Source: Pseudomonadota bacterium
GTDB lineage: Bacteria; Pseudomonadota; Gammaproteobacteria; Acidithiobacillales; Acidithiobacillaceae
Direction of reading: 5' to 3'
Length of the DNA: 17,113 nt
Assembly: GCA_021827445.1 (NCBI GenBank)
Contig: JAKAVW010000029.1
Location: 1-17,113, forward strand
Part shown: in pieces, positions 7,039 to 14,162 of the stretch
Numbering within the stretch: the stretch's first letter is position 1
Layout: the number at the start of each line of letters is the position of its first letter
The notes under the pieces: generated by a model
Databases searched by the model: none
What the model saw: only the letters and a program-made list of their open reading frames with translations
Told to the model about the DNA's origin: nothing
Position numbers and translations under genes: made by a program

Positions 7039-7115
7039 GGCGCTTTAGCTCAGATGGTTAGAGCAGCGGAATCATAATCCGCGTGTCCGGGGTTCGAGTC
7101 CCTGAAGCGCCACCA
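7039..7115 (+). tRNA. tRNA-Met (anticodon CAU), elongator type
   Basis: A 77-nt cloverleaf with encoded CCA. The acceptor stem GGCGCTT pairs fully with AAGCGCC (7105-7111), discriminator A at 7112, CCA at 7113-7115. The D-stem is GCTC/GAGC, the anticodon stem GCGGA/TCCGC encloses ATCATAA (anticodon CAT), and the T-stem CGGGG/CCCTG has one G-T pair with loop TTCGAGT. The anticodon arm with flanking GCGGAATCATAATCCGCG is that of proteobacterial elongator tRNA-Met. The initiator type is excluded by the paired first acceptor base. A tRNA-Ile2 with lysidine-modified CAU is the alternative, judged less likely. Confidence 0.96.
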
Positions 7116-7122
7116 ATAAATC

Positions 7123-7156
7123 AAGCACTTAGACGAATGTCTGGGTGCTTTTTTAT
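7123..7156 (+). terminator. Intrinsic terminator of tRNA-Met
   Basis: A 12-bp stem AAGCACTTAGAC (7123-7134) with GTCTGGGTGCTT (7139-7150), including two G-U pairs, a 4-nt GAAT loop, and a T-run TTTTTTATT across 7149-7157. It starts 7 nt after the CCA end. Confidence 0.9.
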
Positions 7157-7244
7157 TGCCTGTGGGGGACATTCGGGGGAACCGTTCCCCGCGCCAACCG
7201 ACAGTTCGGGATGCCCGAGCTACGGGAAAGGCGGGATCTACCAG

Positions 7245-7352
7245 CTACGGCACTTGTGCAAAGCGGCGCAGAGCCTGGCCAACCAAGGCCAGTCCGGCCA
7301 AGGAAGTCAGCGTGCCGCCGCTTAGATCCAGCACAACTCTCGTGGGCTCCAT
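7245..7352 (-). pseudogene. Degenerate transposase N-terminus (IS1380-like), tentative
   Basis: On the minus strand an ATG at 7352 opens 35 codons before a TAG at 7245-7247. The translation includes MEPTRVVLDLSGGTLTSLAG and then LALVGQALRRF, which resembles the start of IS1380-type DDE transposases, where a (D/S)-G-G-x-(L/I)-T-S-x-A-G-L motif is followed by a hydrophobic helix. The frame can be read on after the TAG to about 7160, but no catalytic region is left. It would be a truncated, inactivated relic lying right after a tRNA. The similarity comes from memory of the family over a short stretch, so chance resemblance is possible. Confidence 0.35.
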
Positions 7353-7507
7353 GCGCACCCATTGGGTGGCGAGGCGAGACAGAGCAGATTATACCATATA
7401 AAATATAATGTTACTCTGTGTTTCGAAACGCGAGATCACGCATTCAGGATGAGGTTAACAAACACCTCCGCCCACGTACTTTGCTGATTGTCATTCAACA
7501 TCTGTTA

Positions 7508-7536
7508 TTGTGCAAGCAAGGTGTAATAAATATAAG
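7508..7536 (+). promoter_or_regulatory. Possible promoter of the SDR-bcs operon
   Basis: TATAAG (7531-7536, 5 of 6 to the -10 consensus) with TTGTGC (7508-7513, only 3 of 6 to -35) at a 17-nt spacing. A second -10-like TATAAC is at 7546-7551. In AT-rich DNA such matches arise easily. If used, the mRNA leader would be about 150 nt. Confidence 0.3.
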
Positions 7537-7695
7537 ACATATTAGTATAACGCCATATCCTTTTACTTTTTTTGGTCAGATAGTTAGGCTGTGGCACGAA
7601 TACTGCCTACCACTGCTGCATAGTTTCTTGGACGTTTGCAGGTACATTGAGAATATAGTGTTGCTAGCCGGTTTAACCGCCGGAAGGAAGGATAT

Positions 7696-8832
7696 ATGTC
7701 GACCAATACAAAGATTCAGCAACCCTTGAACATCCACAACGTGGACGAATATTTTCACGCAAAGAAAGTGTTAATCACCGGAGGCTTTGGTTTTATCGGA
7801 GGGCACGTGGCTCGCCGTCTTGTACAGTACGGTGCCGATGTCACTGTGCTTGATATCGATGTTTCCGAGGTAAGGGAATCCCAAATTAACTGCCCGCGAC
7901 AACAACTTCGGGATCAGGTCAGCATTATTGAGGCCGATGTCACCAACAAGCAAGCCATGATGGATGTCATAAATAATGGCAGATATCATTACATATTTCA
8001 CTTTGCCGCTTTTGCTTCCGTAATCGAAAAAGCGCTAACCGCGCCATACGACACGATAATGTCGAATACTATGGGCTGGATAAATGTTCTTGAAGCCTGC
8101 CGATTATCATCATATAAACCCAATATGATCTTTTTGTCCTCTACGGACAAAGTGTACGGAGAAATGGATGGTGATTCGTACTTTGAGCACCTGACCCCGC
8201 TCCGTGGAATAGGTGTCTATGACTCCGCCAAGCTTGCTGCAGATGTCTTTTCACGGACCTACCATGAGGCATTCCAGCTCCCGACCGTCACGCTCCGAAT
8301 GTGTAATATTTACGGTCCTTATGATTTTAATACAGGCTATCGGTTGCTTCCAAAAGCAATGAGCAAGATGTTTTCTGGTGAGGCCCCAGAAGCCCCTGAG
8401 CTTTATTTTGACGCCATAGAACATCAGCGTGATTACCTTTATGTCGATGAGCTGGTTAGCGCAATCGTACTGATGGCGCATAACACCGTTTGCCGAGGAG
8501 AAGTATACAATCTAGCAGGTGGTACTTATCTTACCACGCCGGCAATGTTGAGAACTATAGTTGAACTAGCCGCGGCGGTGGAAGAAAAGTATGAGCCAGT
8601 CCGTTCCGCAGAGATTCTCAAAAACGGAATCAGCGTCAAGGTCAGCGCCAACGCATCGACCATTCATGCCATTACCAAGCAGCATCTGAATGGGGAAAAA
8701 TTAGTGAAAGATACTGGTTTCTGTCCTTCAGATCGTTTTTTGGAAACTCTCCAGGAGACTATTCGGTTTTATCGTCAATATTATCGTTTTACTCAGGAGA
8801 CGCGGCCACATGTTCAGCTTCTGGCAGGGTAG
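7696..8832 (+). CDS. NAD-dependent epimerase/dehydratase (extended SDR), nucleotide-sugar type
   Basis: A protein of 378 aa with a Rossmann fold. The NAD motif is VLITGGFGFIGG (Gly29, Gly32, Gly35), acidic Asp53 or Asp55 follows strand 2, and catalytic residues are Ser149/Thr150 in LSSTDKVYGE and Tyr175-x3-Lys179 in VYDSAK. IYGPYD and the QRDYLYVDELVSA stretch are typical of sugar-nucleotide 4,6-dehydratases and epimerases; STDKVYGE is closest to the CDP-glucose or GDP-mannose dehydratase groups. The exact substrate cannot be settled. The ATG at 7696 follows GGAAGGAAGGA (7682-7692). It is the first gene of the operon; its last 23 nt overlap the next SDR gene. Codon use is more AT-rich than in the tRNA-side genes. 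Confidence 0.85.
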   Translation: MSTNTKIQQPLNIHNVDEYFHAKKVLITGGFGFIGGHVARRLVQYGADVTVLDIDVSEVRESQINCPRQQLRDQVSIIEADVTNKQAMMDVINNGRYHYIFHFAAFASVIEKALTAPYDTIMSNTMGWINVLEACRLSSYKPNMIFLSSTDKVYGEMDGDSYFEHLTPLRGIGVYDSAKLAADVFSRTYHEAFQLPTVTLRMCNIYGPYDFNTGYRLLPKAMSKMFSGEAPEAPELYFDAIEHQRDYLYVDELVSAIVLMAHNTVCRGEVYNLAGGTYLTTPAMLRTIVELAAAVEEKYEPVRSAEILKNGISVKVSANASTIHAITKQHLNGEKLVKDTGFCPSDRFLETLQETIRFYRQYYRFTQETRPHVQLLAG

Positions 8833-9805
8833 GAACTGTCTAGTCACCGGGGGGGCAGGCTTTGGGGGCGCGCACCTGTGCGCGCGTCTGCTCGAACTTG
8901 GCGCCCGCGTATTCGTTCTCGATAGACTGGTTTCTCGCTGGTCGTATTTACACATCCAAGGTCTGGATCGACACGTTCAACTGCTATTCGGAGATATCCG
9001 GGATCTAGATTTCGTCCGCCTCAGCCTTTCTCGTTTCGCTATAGACACCGTATTTCATTTGGCCGCCCAACCCATCGTCCCTATCAGTAATCAATTGCCG
9101 TGGGAGACGCTTAGTGTCAATGCAATGGGAACCTATACCCTTCTCGAGGCGATGCGTTCTAGCAGTACAATAGAACGGATGGTGGTGGCATCCAGTGGCG
9201 CGTACTATGGAGCCACCATCTGCAATGAGCCTATCAGCGAAGATGCTCCACCGCTGGACGCTACAAACGTCTACGCGTCTTCCAAAGTGGCAGCGGACTG
9301 TGTGGCGCGCAGCTACGCCAAAATATACAACCTGAGAATCGGCGTGTGTCGATTCATGAATACGTATGGCCCCGGGGACATAAATTTTAGTCGTCTGGTT
9401 CCCCGAGCGATTTATAATCTACTGGAAAACCAGGCCTACGATTTTGGTACAAGAGACGATGGTAGTTCGCAACTCGATTTTTTGCATGTCGCCGATATGG
9501 CTGATGCCTATCTGAAGGTGGGAGAAAAACTGCAGGATCAGGCAGGAGAAGCTTTCAATTTTGGGAACGGCGAGGCGACCTCGATATACGTAGTTGCAGA
9601 ACGTCTGGCGCAATTGCACGGTAGGAATTCTGACAAGCCAATTTTCCGAGGGGAGAAAAGATCCCATCCAGCCATCAAGTATCTGGATATTGGTAAGGCG
9701 CGGCGCATGCTGGATTGGGCTCCAAAAATCTCTCTTACGGACGGCTTGCGATCCACTCTCGATTGGTATGAAGCGCATTGGGAGATAATGCGTCATGCAA
9801 GTTAA
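8810..9805 (+). CDS. NAD-dependent epimerase/dehydratase, CDP-glucose 4,6-dehydratase-like
   Basis: A second extended SDR of 331 aa. The NAD motif is LVTGGAGFGGAH (Gly14, Gly17, Gly20), where Gly19 replaces the common Ile of GFIG. VFHLAAQPIV and NAMGTYTLLEA resemble RfbG-type CDP-glucose 4,6-dehydratases. The active site is Ser128/Ser129 in VASSGAYYG with Tyr155-x3-Lys159 in VYASSK; TYGPGD and LDFLHVADMADAY complete the pattern. It probably converts a nucleoside-diphosphate sugar, but substrate and product are unproven. CAGGAG before the ATG at 8810 supports the start, within the end of the first SDR gene. Its own end overlaps bcsA by 11 nt, so the enzyme is translated together with the synthase, which suggests a role in the same polysaccharide. 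Confidence 0.86.
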   Translation: MFSFWQGRNCLVTGGAGFGGAHLCARLLELGARVFVLDRLVSRWSYLHIQGLDRHVQLLFGDIRDLDFVRLSLSRFAIDTVFHLAAQPIVPISNQLPWETLSVNAMGTYTLLEAMRSSSTIERMVVASSGAYYGATICNEPISEDAPPLDATNVYASSKVAADCVARSYAKIYNLRIGVCRFMNTYGPGDINFSRLVPRAIYNLLENQAYDFGTRDDGSSQLDFLHVADMADAYLKVGEKLQDQAGEAFNFGNGEATSIYVVAERLAQLHGRNSDKPIFRGEKRSHPAIKYLDIGKARRMLDWAPKISLTDGLRSTLDWYEAHWEIMRHAS

Positions 9806-12095
9806 TACAGATGGAGAGGAGCGCTGGTCGGGGCGGCTGATTTCATGCGTAGCCGTGGCCTGTTTTATGCTCTCGATTCTGTGCGCTCTGGCCTTGGCGG
9901 AGCTTCCGGTGAAAAACTCAGCGCAGGCCGTGGTGAGCATGGTGCTGATCTCGATACTCATGCTACAACTGTTCCTGCTCAAACGGATAAGGTTGGGTCA
10001 AACCGTACGGGACCTTTTTCGCGTTACGAACATTTTGCTCGCTATTTATCTTATATTCCGATACCTGATATGGCGGGTCGAATTTACAATCGGTGGTTAT
10101 GGCTGGGCAAGTGATCTATTTGGTGTGCTGCTGTTTCTTGCCGAAGTCTATGCCGCCACCTATGCCATATTGGGTTTTTTTGTATCCTGTGCGCCCCGGG
10201 AGCGGCAACCGGCTTCGTTACCCGATGACGTGACGTTATGGCCTACGGTAGATATTCTCGTACCTAGCTACAACGAGGCAGCGGACATCCTAGAAATCAC
10301 TTTGCTCGGCGCTCTGAACATCGATTACCCGGTAGATCGATTTACTGTACACCTCCTAGACGATGGCGGTACGGACGATCGATGCGCCAACCCTAAAACT
10401 GCGATGACCTCCCGTGCTCGACGCGCTGAGCTACAAGCGCTTTGCGCCAGTGTCGGCGCTCAGTACCATACGCGAGTTCATAACAATCATGCTAAGGCCG
10501 GAAACATCAATGCGGTCCTACTATCCCTTAGCGGCGATCTGTTGGTCATCGTTGATGCCGACCACGTCCCCACAAAGGATTTTCTTCGGAATACTGTCGG
10601 CTTCTTCCTCAAGGATGATCGCTGTGCCGTAGTTCAAACGCCCCACAGTTTCATTAACCCAGACCCAGTGGAGAAGAATCTGGACATATTCCGCGATTCT
10701 CCACCAGAAACGGAGCTTTTTCAGCAATACATCCAGCAGGGGATGGATGGCTGGGGTTCAAGTTTCTTCGTAGGTTCAGCGGCGATCATTCGTCGTTCCA
10801 TGCTGCTTGAAGTCGGCGGTATTCAGACCGACACTCTCACGGAGGACGTAGAAACCGCCATGGCGTTACACGCACGTGGATATCATAGCGTCTTCCTCAA
10901 TCGATCCCAGGTTCTGGGATTGCAACCCGAAACCGTGACAAGTTTAATAAGTCAGCGCGTGCGCTGGGCGCAGGGGGCCATTCAGATCCTGCAGATGAAA
11001 AACCCATTGTGGGTAGGCGGACTATCGTGGGCCCAGAAGCTAACATATATTACCAGCTTCTCATATTGGTTGTTCCCCTATGTGCGTCTCATAAATATGT
11101 TGGCGCCTTCCATGTTTCTGGTTTTCGGCATCATGGTGTATAACGCGACCATTCATCAGTATCTGATTTATGGAGCTCCTTATTTTCTGGCGACTTGGAT
11201 CTACTCCGATTTTGTTTACGGTAAGGTGCGTTGGCCGTTGACGTCTGACGTCTACGAAATGGTGCAGACCCCATTAGCCGCGATCATGTTGTTCAGCACA
11301 TTCTTGAGGCCTGGCAAACGGCCATTTAATGTGACTCCGAAAGGCGAACATCTGGATCGGGATTTTGTGTCATCAGCAGCTAAGATACAGCTTCTGTTCT
11401 TTGTGGTGATCTTGTCGTCCTTACTGGTAGGGTGTTGGCGCTGGTTCGCCCATCCCGGGGAGCGTCCGCAGCTTACTTTCACGATGTTGTGGGAGGTCTT
11501 GAACTTTGTGATTATCAGCGCGACGATGGTGGTCATGCTGGAGCGCAAACAAGTTCGAGAGAGTTATCGCATTCCCGCGGCCTCGGATGTACATGCGGAG
11601 CTAGAGTGTCGTAATGGTCAGATTATTCGTGGTCCTATTCTGGACATCTCGATATCCGGGTTAGGTTTCCCTCAGCTTGCAATTCCTCATACGCTAAAAC
11701 AGTTGGCTGAACAGGTTGTGGCGGTACGCATCGTAGATCGAGAAGGGAAATCCGCGGGGTGCATCCCCGCGATCGTAGCGGTTGCTGGGCCGGAGAGGGT
11801 GGGTCTGCGTTTTCAGTACACCTCTGTCGCTCAAAAACGGGTCATCGTTGATCAGGTTTATGGCGACAGTCAGCGACTAGATGCTTATCTGGAGAATCGG
11901 CGTCGTCGGGTTGGTTTTTTATGGGCCTACTCGTATTTCTTGGGCAAAACATTCTCTGGATTGTGGTATTGGCTCATTTATCTTCTCCGTGTTAGCCATG
12001 ATCAAATTCTCTTGTGGCAACTACGATGGAGTAGCCGACGAGGTGTCAGTGCGCTGCAAGGACGTTCCTTTCGCCGCCCGCGGATTGCAAGATGA
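9795..12095 (+). CDS. bcsA: Cellulose synthase catalytic subunit with PilZ domain
   Basis: A 766-aa inner-membrane GT2 processive synthase that polymerises glucose from UDP-glucose and extrudes the chain. Four N-terminal membrane segments (about 13-130) precede the GT domain: VDILVPSYNEA, Asp189/Asp190 in LLDDGG, HAKAGNIN, Asp254-x-Asp256, TED (349-351) and QRVRW (387-391). Further membrane helices follow, then the gating loop FNVTPKG (511-517) and a PilZ domain with RESYR (588-592) and DISISG (617-622), the c-di-GMP binding motifs. The motif usually written FxCGS reads FFVGS (324-328), so Val326 stands where Cys is usual. Slightly shorter than E. coli BcsA. It overlaps the SDR gene by 11 nt and bcsB by 4 nt; activity is expected to depend on c-di-GMP. 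Confidence 0.95.
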   Translation: MQVNTDGEERWSGRLISCVAVACFMLSILCALALAELPVKNSAQAVVSMVLISILMLQLFLLKRIRLGQTVRDLFRVTNILLAIYLIFRYLIWRVEFTIGGYGWASDLFGVLLFLAEVYAATYAILGFFVSCAPRERQPASLPDDVTLWPTVDILVPSYNEAADILEITLLGALNIDYPVDRFTVHLLDDGGTDDRCANPKTAMTSRARRAELQALCASVGAQYHTRVHNNHAKAGNINAVLLSLSGDLLVIVDADHVPTKDFLRNTVGFFLKDDRCAVVQTPHSFINPDPVEKNLDIFRDSPPETELFQQYIQQGMDGWGSSFFVGSAAIIRRSMLLEVGGIQTDTLTEDVETAMALHARGYHSVFLNRSQVLGLQPETVTSLISQRVRWAQGAIQILQMKNPLWVGGLSWAQKLTYITSFSYWLFPYVRLINMLAPSMFLVFGIMVYNATIHQYLIYGAPYFLATWIYSDFVYGKVRWPLTSDVYEMVQTPLAAIMLFSTFLRPGKRPFNVTPKGEHLDRDFVSSAAKIQLLFFVVILSSLLVGCWRWFAHPGERPQLTFTMLWEVLNFVIISATMVVMLERKQVRESYRIPAASDVHAELECRNGQIIRGPILDISISGLGFPQLAIPHTLKQLAEQVVAVRIVDREGKSAGCIPAIVAVAGPERVGLRFQYTSVAQKRVIVDQVYGDSQRLDAYLENRRRRVGFLWAYSYFLGKTFSGLWYWLIYLLRVSHDQILLWQLRWSSRRGVSALQGRSFRRPRIAR

Positions 12096-14161
12096 TAGTG
12101 CATCCTCGCCCCGGAAATCGGTTCAGCGCGTATCTGCTGGGCTGTCTTGCCTTGTGGGCCACTGTCCCTGCATGGAGCGACGATAGTGCAACGCGAAACA
12201 TATCTGTTGCACAGCTTAGTAATAGTACGCACTTTGTCGTGCTCAATCGTAAACATCCAACGTTTCGTTTTCAGTGGGTTATCCCGCCGGTTGAAGAGAC
12301 CAAGGATGCCACACTAGCGGTCCAATATTTCGCGGGACCGAATACGCCAACTGGGACGGAACTCATCGTATCGCTGAATGGGAAGGATGTGGGGGCGGTT
12401 CGGGAACATCGAAACTACCCGCAAGGAGAGTTTACGGTTGCACTTGCTGCTGGCATCTTGCACGCTGGGCCTCAGGTTGTGACGATACGTCTTCGGCCAC
12501 CCAGCCGAGTCGGAGCGCAGAGGCCCTCTGCCTGGACGCAGATTGATGCTTACCAATCTATCTTGCGGTATCAGTCGGCAATCGAGCGGCAAGCACACCT
12601 CAGTTTCGCCGACGTGAAAGCGATTTTACAAGAATCAGACTCGATGATTTCTCTCCCGCTGATTTTACGCGGCCCAGTCAATTCTACCATGCTGCAGGCG
12701 GCGCAGGCGGCCGTTGCTGGTGTTGCACTGTGGGTACATCAGCCGGTCGCGGTCCAAGTGGAGGAGGGGCATCTCTCATCGCAAGAGAAAGTGGCTCCCT
12801 TGGTTCTCATGTTGGGCCAAAGGTCCGTTTTCCACAACTTGAGCAAGGTTGGCCGCCACGGCCCCGAGCTATTGTTGCGCCACTCCGGCAAGGACACGCG
12901 GGAAGAACAACTCATTCTGACAGGTGATAACCCGTCGCAGATATTGGCAGCAGCCCGAGCTTTTGCACAGAATCGTCAAGATCTCCCCCTGGATCGTCAT
13001 TGGTTTCCGAATGCCGATCCTATCGGTGTCGGAGATACGGTAGCGTCGGCTAGGCTGGTACCACAGTCGGTCCATGCTCCGGCACAGGTTATCATCCGAA
13101 ATGTAACGAATGTTTTCAGTGACGCAGGCGGTTCTAGCAGTGTCGTCAGCTTCTCGTTTTGGTTGCCGGGTGGACTCTTCGCGGACCGTCAGAAAGAGAT
13201 GCATCTGCGGCTGAACCTCGACGTCGCTCCTTTCGTGACGCCGGAGAATCACCCGTTGGTCACGATTCTGGCCAATGGCAACTGGATCTCCCAGTGGAAG
13301 CTTGGACTGGGGGTGGGCCATTATGTTACCCAAATTCCATTCTCAAGCTTGGTAGCTGGCAGCAACGAGATTGTGCTTCGTGTGCGAGGGGGGAGAGTAA
13401 AAGTGCTTCCTGGTTCCTCTATTCAGCTCCCTCAGACACACACCTATGCGCTCCTGCCTGATTTGCGGTTGTTTGCACGAACGGGGTTCCCATTGGTGAC
13501 AAGTGGCAAGGCCGATCACTTGACCTTCATTTATTTTAATGCCAGTCCACAGTATTTATCTGCCGGACTCACCCTTTTTTCTAAAATGGCGCAGGTGAGC
13601 CGCAGTAGCTTAACGGCAGCTAGGGCTGCCCAACACTATGAGGGAGTCAATGGTGATCGGGTATTCATAGGTGCCCCTTCAGAAATGCCGATCTCGGTCC
13701 AAAGCGATTCACCGATGCGTTTTACCGCATCCAATGGTATCTATTGGAAAAGCCCAACGAACGGAAAGAGCGCGATATGGAACAGTGCGCGCGCCAGTGG
13801 CGCTCAAGCGTTTCTTATGGAAAGTGCTGGCGGTTCTGGGGGAAAGTATTGGAACATCTCCTTTCTCATACCAAAATCAAGGTCGCCTATCGATGCGGCG
13901 CGCGCGTTGGTTGACGTTGATAATTGGTCGAGATTGAGTGGCGATATAGCGTGGATGGACAGGCATGGGCGCTACCACTCTACTATGCTTGGACGACACG
14001 AAATATATGGAGATCGAAACACCCCGGCGTTCTGGATTTATTTCTTCTCAGTGCGACCGCTATGGTGGGTCGCTCTAGTTCTCATTGTATTGTTACTTGG
14101 TAGCACATCTGCAGCTTGGCTTGTCCGGCGTAAGAGAAGGGGCTGGAAGGAGGAAGTATAA
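12092..14161 (+). CDS. bcsB: Cellulose synthase regulatory/periplasmic subunit
   Basis: A 689-aa protein with an N-terminal signal sequence (hydrophobic AYLLGCLALWATVPAW, cleavage near residue 28), a long periplasmic region and a single C-terminal membrane anchor (about 656-678, WWVALVLIVLLLG) ending in RRKRRGWKEE on the cytoplasmic side. In the family this helix packs on BcsA and is needed for catalysis, while the periplasmic carbohydrate-binding and flavodoxin-like domains guide the chain. Recognisable BcsB stretches are GDNPSQILAAARAFA and PDLRLFARTGFP (456-467). The start shares ATGA with the bcsA stop. Length is somewhat below the E. coli protein. Confidence 0.9.
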   Translation: MIVHPRPGNRFSAYLLGCLALWATVPAWSDDSATRNISVAQLSNSTHFVVLNRKHPTFRFQWVIPPVEETKDATLAVQYFAGPNTPTGTELIVSLNGKDVGAVREHRNYPQGEFTVALAAGILHAGPQVVTIRLRPPSRVGAQRPSAWTQIDAYQSILRYQSAIERQAHLSFADVKAILQESDSMISLPLILRGPVNSTMLQAAQAAVAGVALWVHQPVAVQVEEGHLSSQEKVAPLVLMLGQRSVFHNLSKVGRHGPELLLRHSGKDTREEQLILTGDNPSQILAAARAFAQNRQDLPLDRHWFPNADPIGVGDTVASARLVPQSVHAPAQVIIRNVTNVFSDAGGSSSVVSFSFWLPGGLFADRQKEMHLRLNLDVAPFVTPENHPLVTILANGNWISQWKLGLGVGHYVTQIPFSSLVAGSNEIVLRVRGGRVKVLPGSSIQLPQTHTYALLPDLRLFARTGFPLVTSGKADHLTFIYFNASPQYLSAGLTLFSKMAQVSRSSLTAARAAQHYEGVNGDRVFIGAPSEMPISVQSDSPMRFTASNGIYWKSPTNGKSAIWNSARASGAQAFLMESAGGSGGKYWNISFLIPKSRSPIDAARALVDVDNWSRLSGDIAWMDRHGRYHSTMLGRHEIYGDRNTPAFWIYFFSVRPLWWVALVLIVLLLGSTSAAWLVRRKRRGWKEEV
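14147..14155 (+). promoter_or_regulatory. Ribosome binding site for bcsC
   Basis: AAGGAGGAA within the last codons of bcsB, with GGAGG at 14149-14153 and a 9-nt spacer to the ATG at 14163. It decides against an in-frame ATG at 14085, which would add 26 residues without a signal sequence at the right place. Confidence 0.8.
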
Positions 14162-14162
14162 T

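Larger units (their letters stand above)
7158..7695. other. Gene-poor junction between tRNA-Met and the exopolysaccharide operon
   Basis: No intact gene is supported here. The first ~230 bp are GC-rich like the left part and include an IS-like relic on the minus strand (7245-7352) and a palindrome GGGGAAC-C-GTTCCCC (7177-7191). From about 7385 the sequence becomes AT-rich (runs such as ATACCATATAAAATATAATG) and leads to the first operon gene. Small palindromes occur at 7420-7429 (GTTTCGAAAC) and 7669-7679 (CGGTT-T-AACCG), the latter just before the ribosome site of the first SDR gene. No copy of the tRNA 3' end that could mark an att site was found by eye. Confidence 0.6.

Noticed and set aside
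7105..7115. Search for a direct repeat of the tRNA 3' end as an att site
   Set aside because: No second copy was found by eye in the window; a partner site could lie beyond the right edge.
7385..7695. A c-di-GMP riboswitch controlling the bcs operon
   Set aside because: The leader lacks the recognisable conserved core of known c-di-GMP aptamers; c-di-GMP control is instead supported by the PilZ domain of BcsA.
7418..7729. A 103-codon open frame before the first SDR gene
   Set aside because: No ribosome site or family similarity; the composition is that of AT-rich leader DNA and it runs into the SDR gene in another frame.
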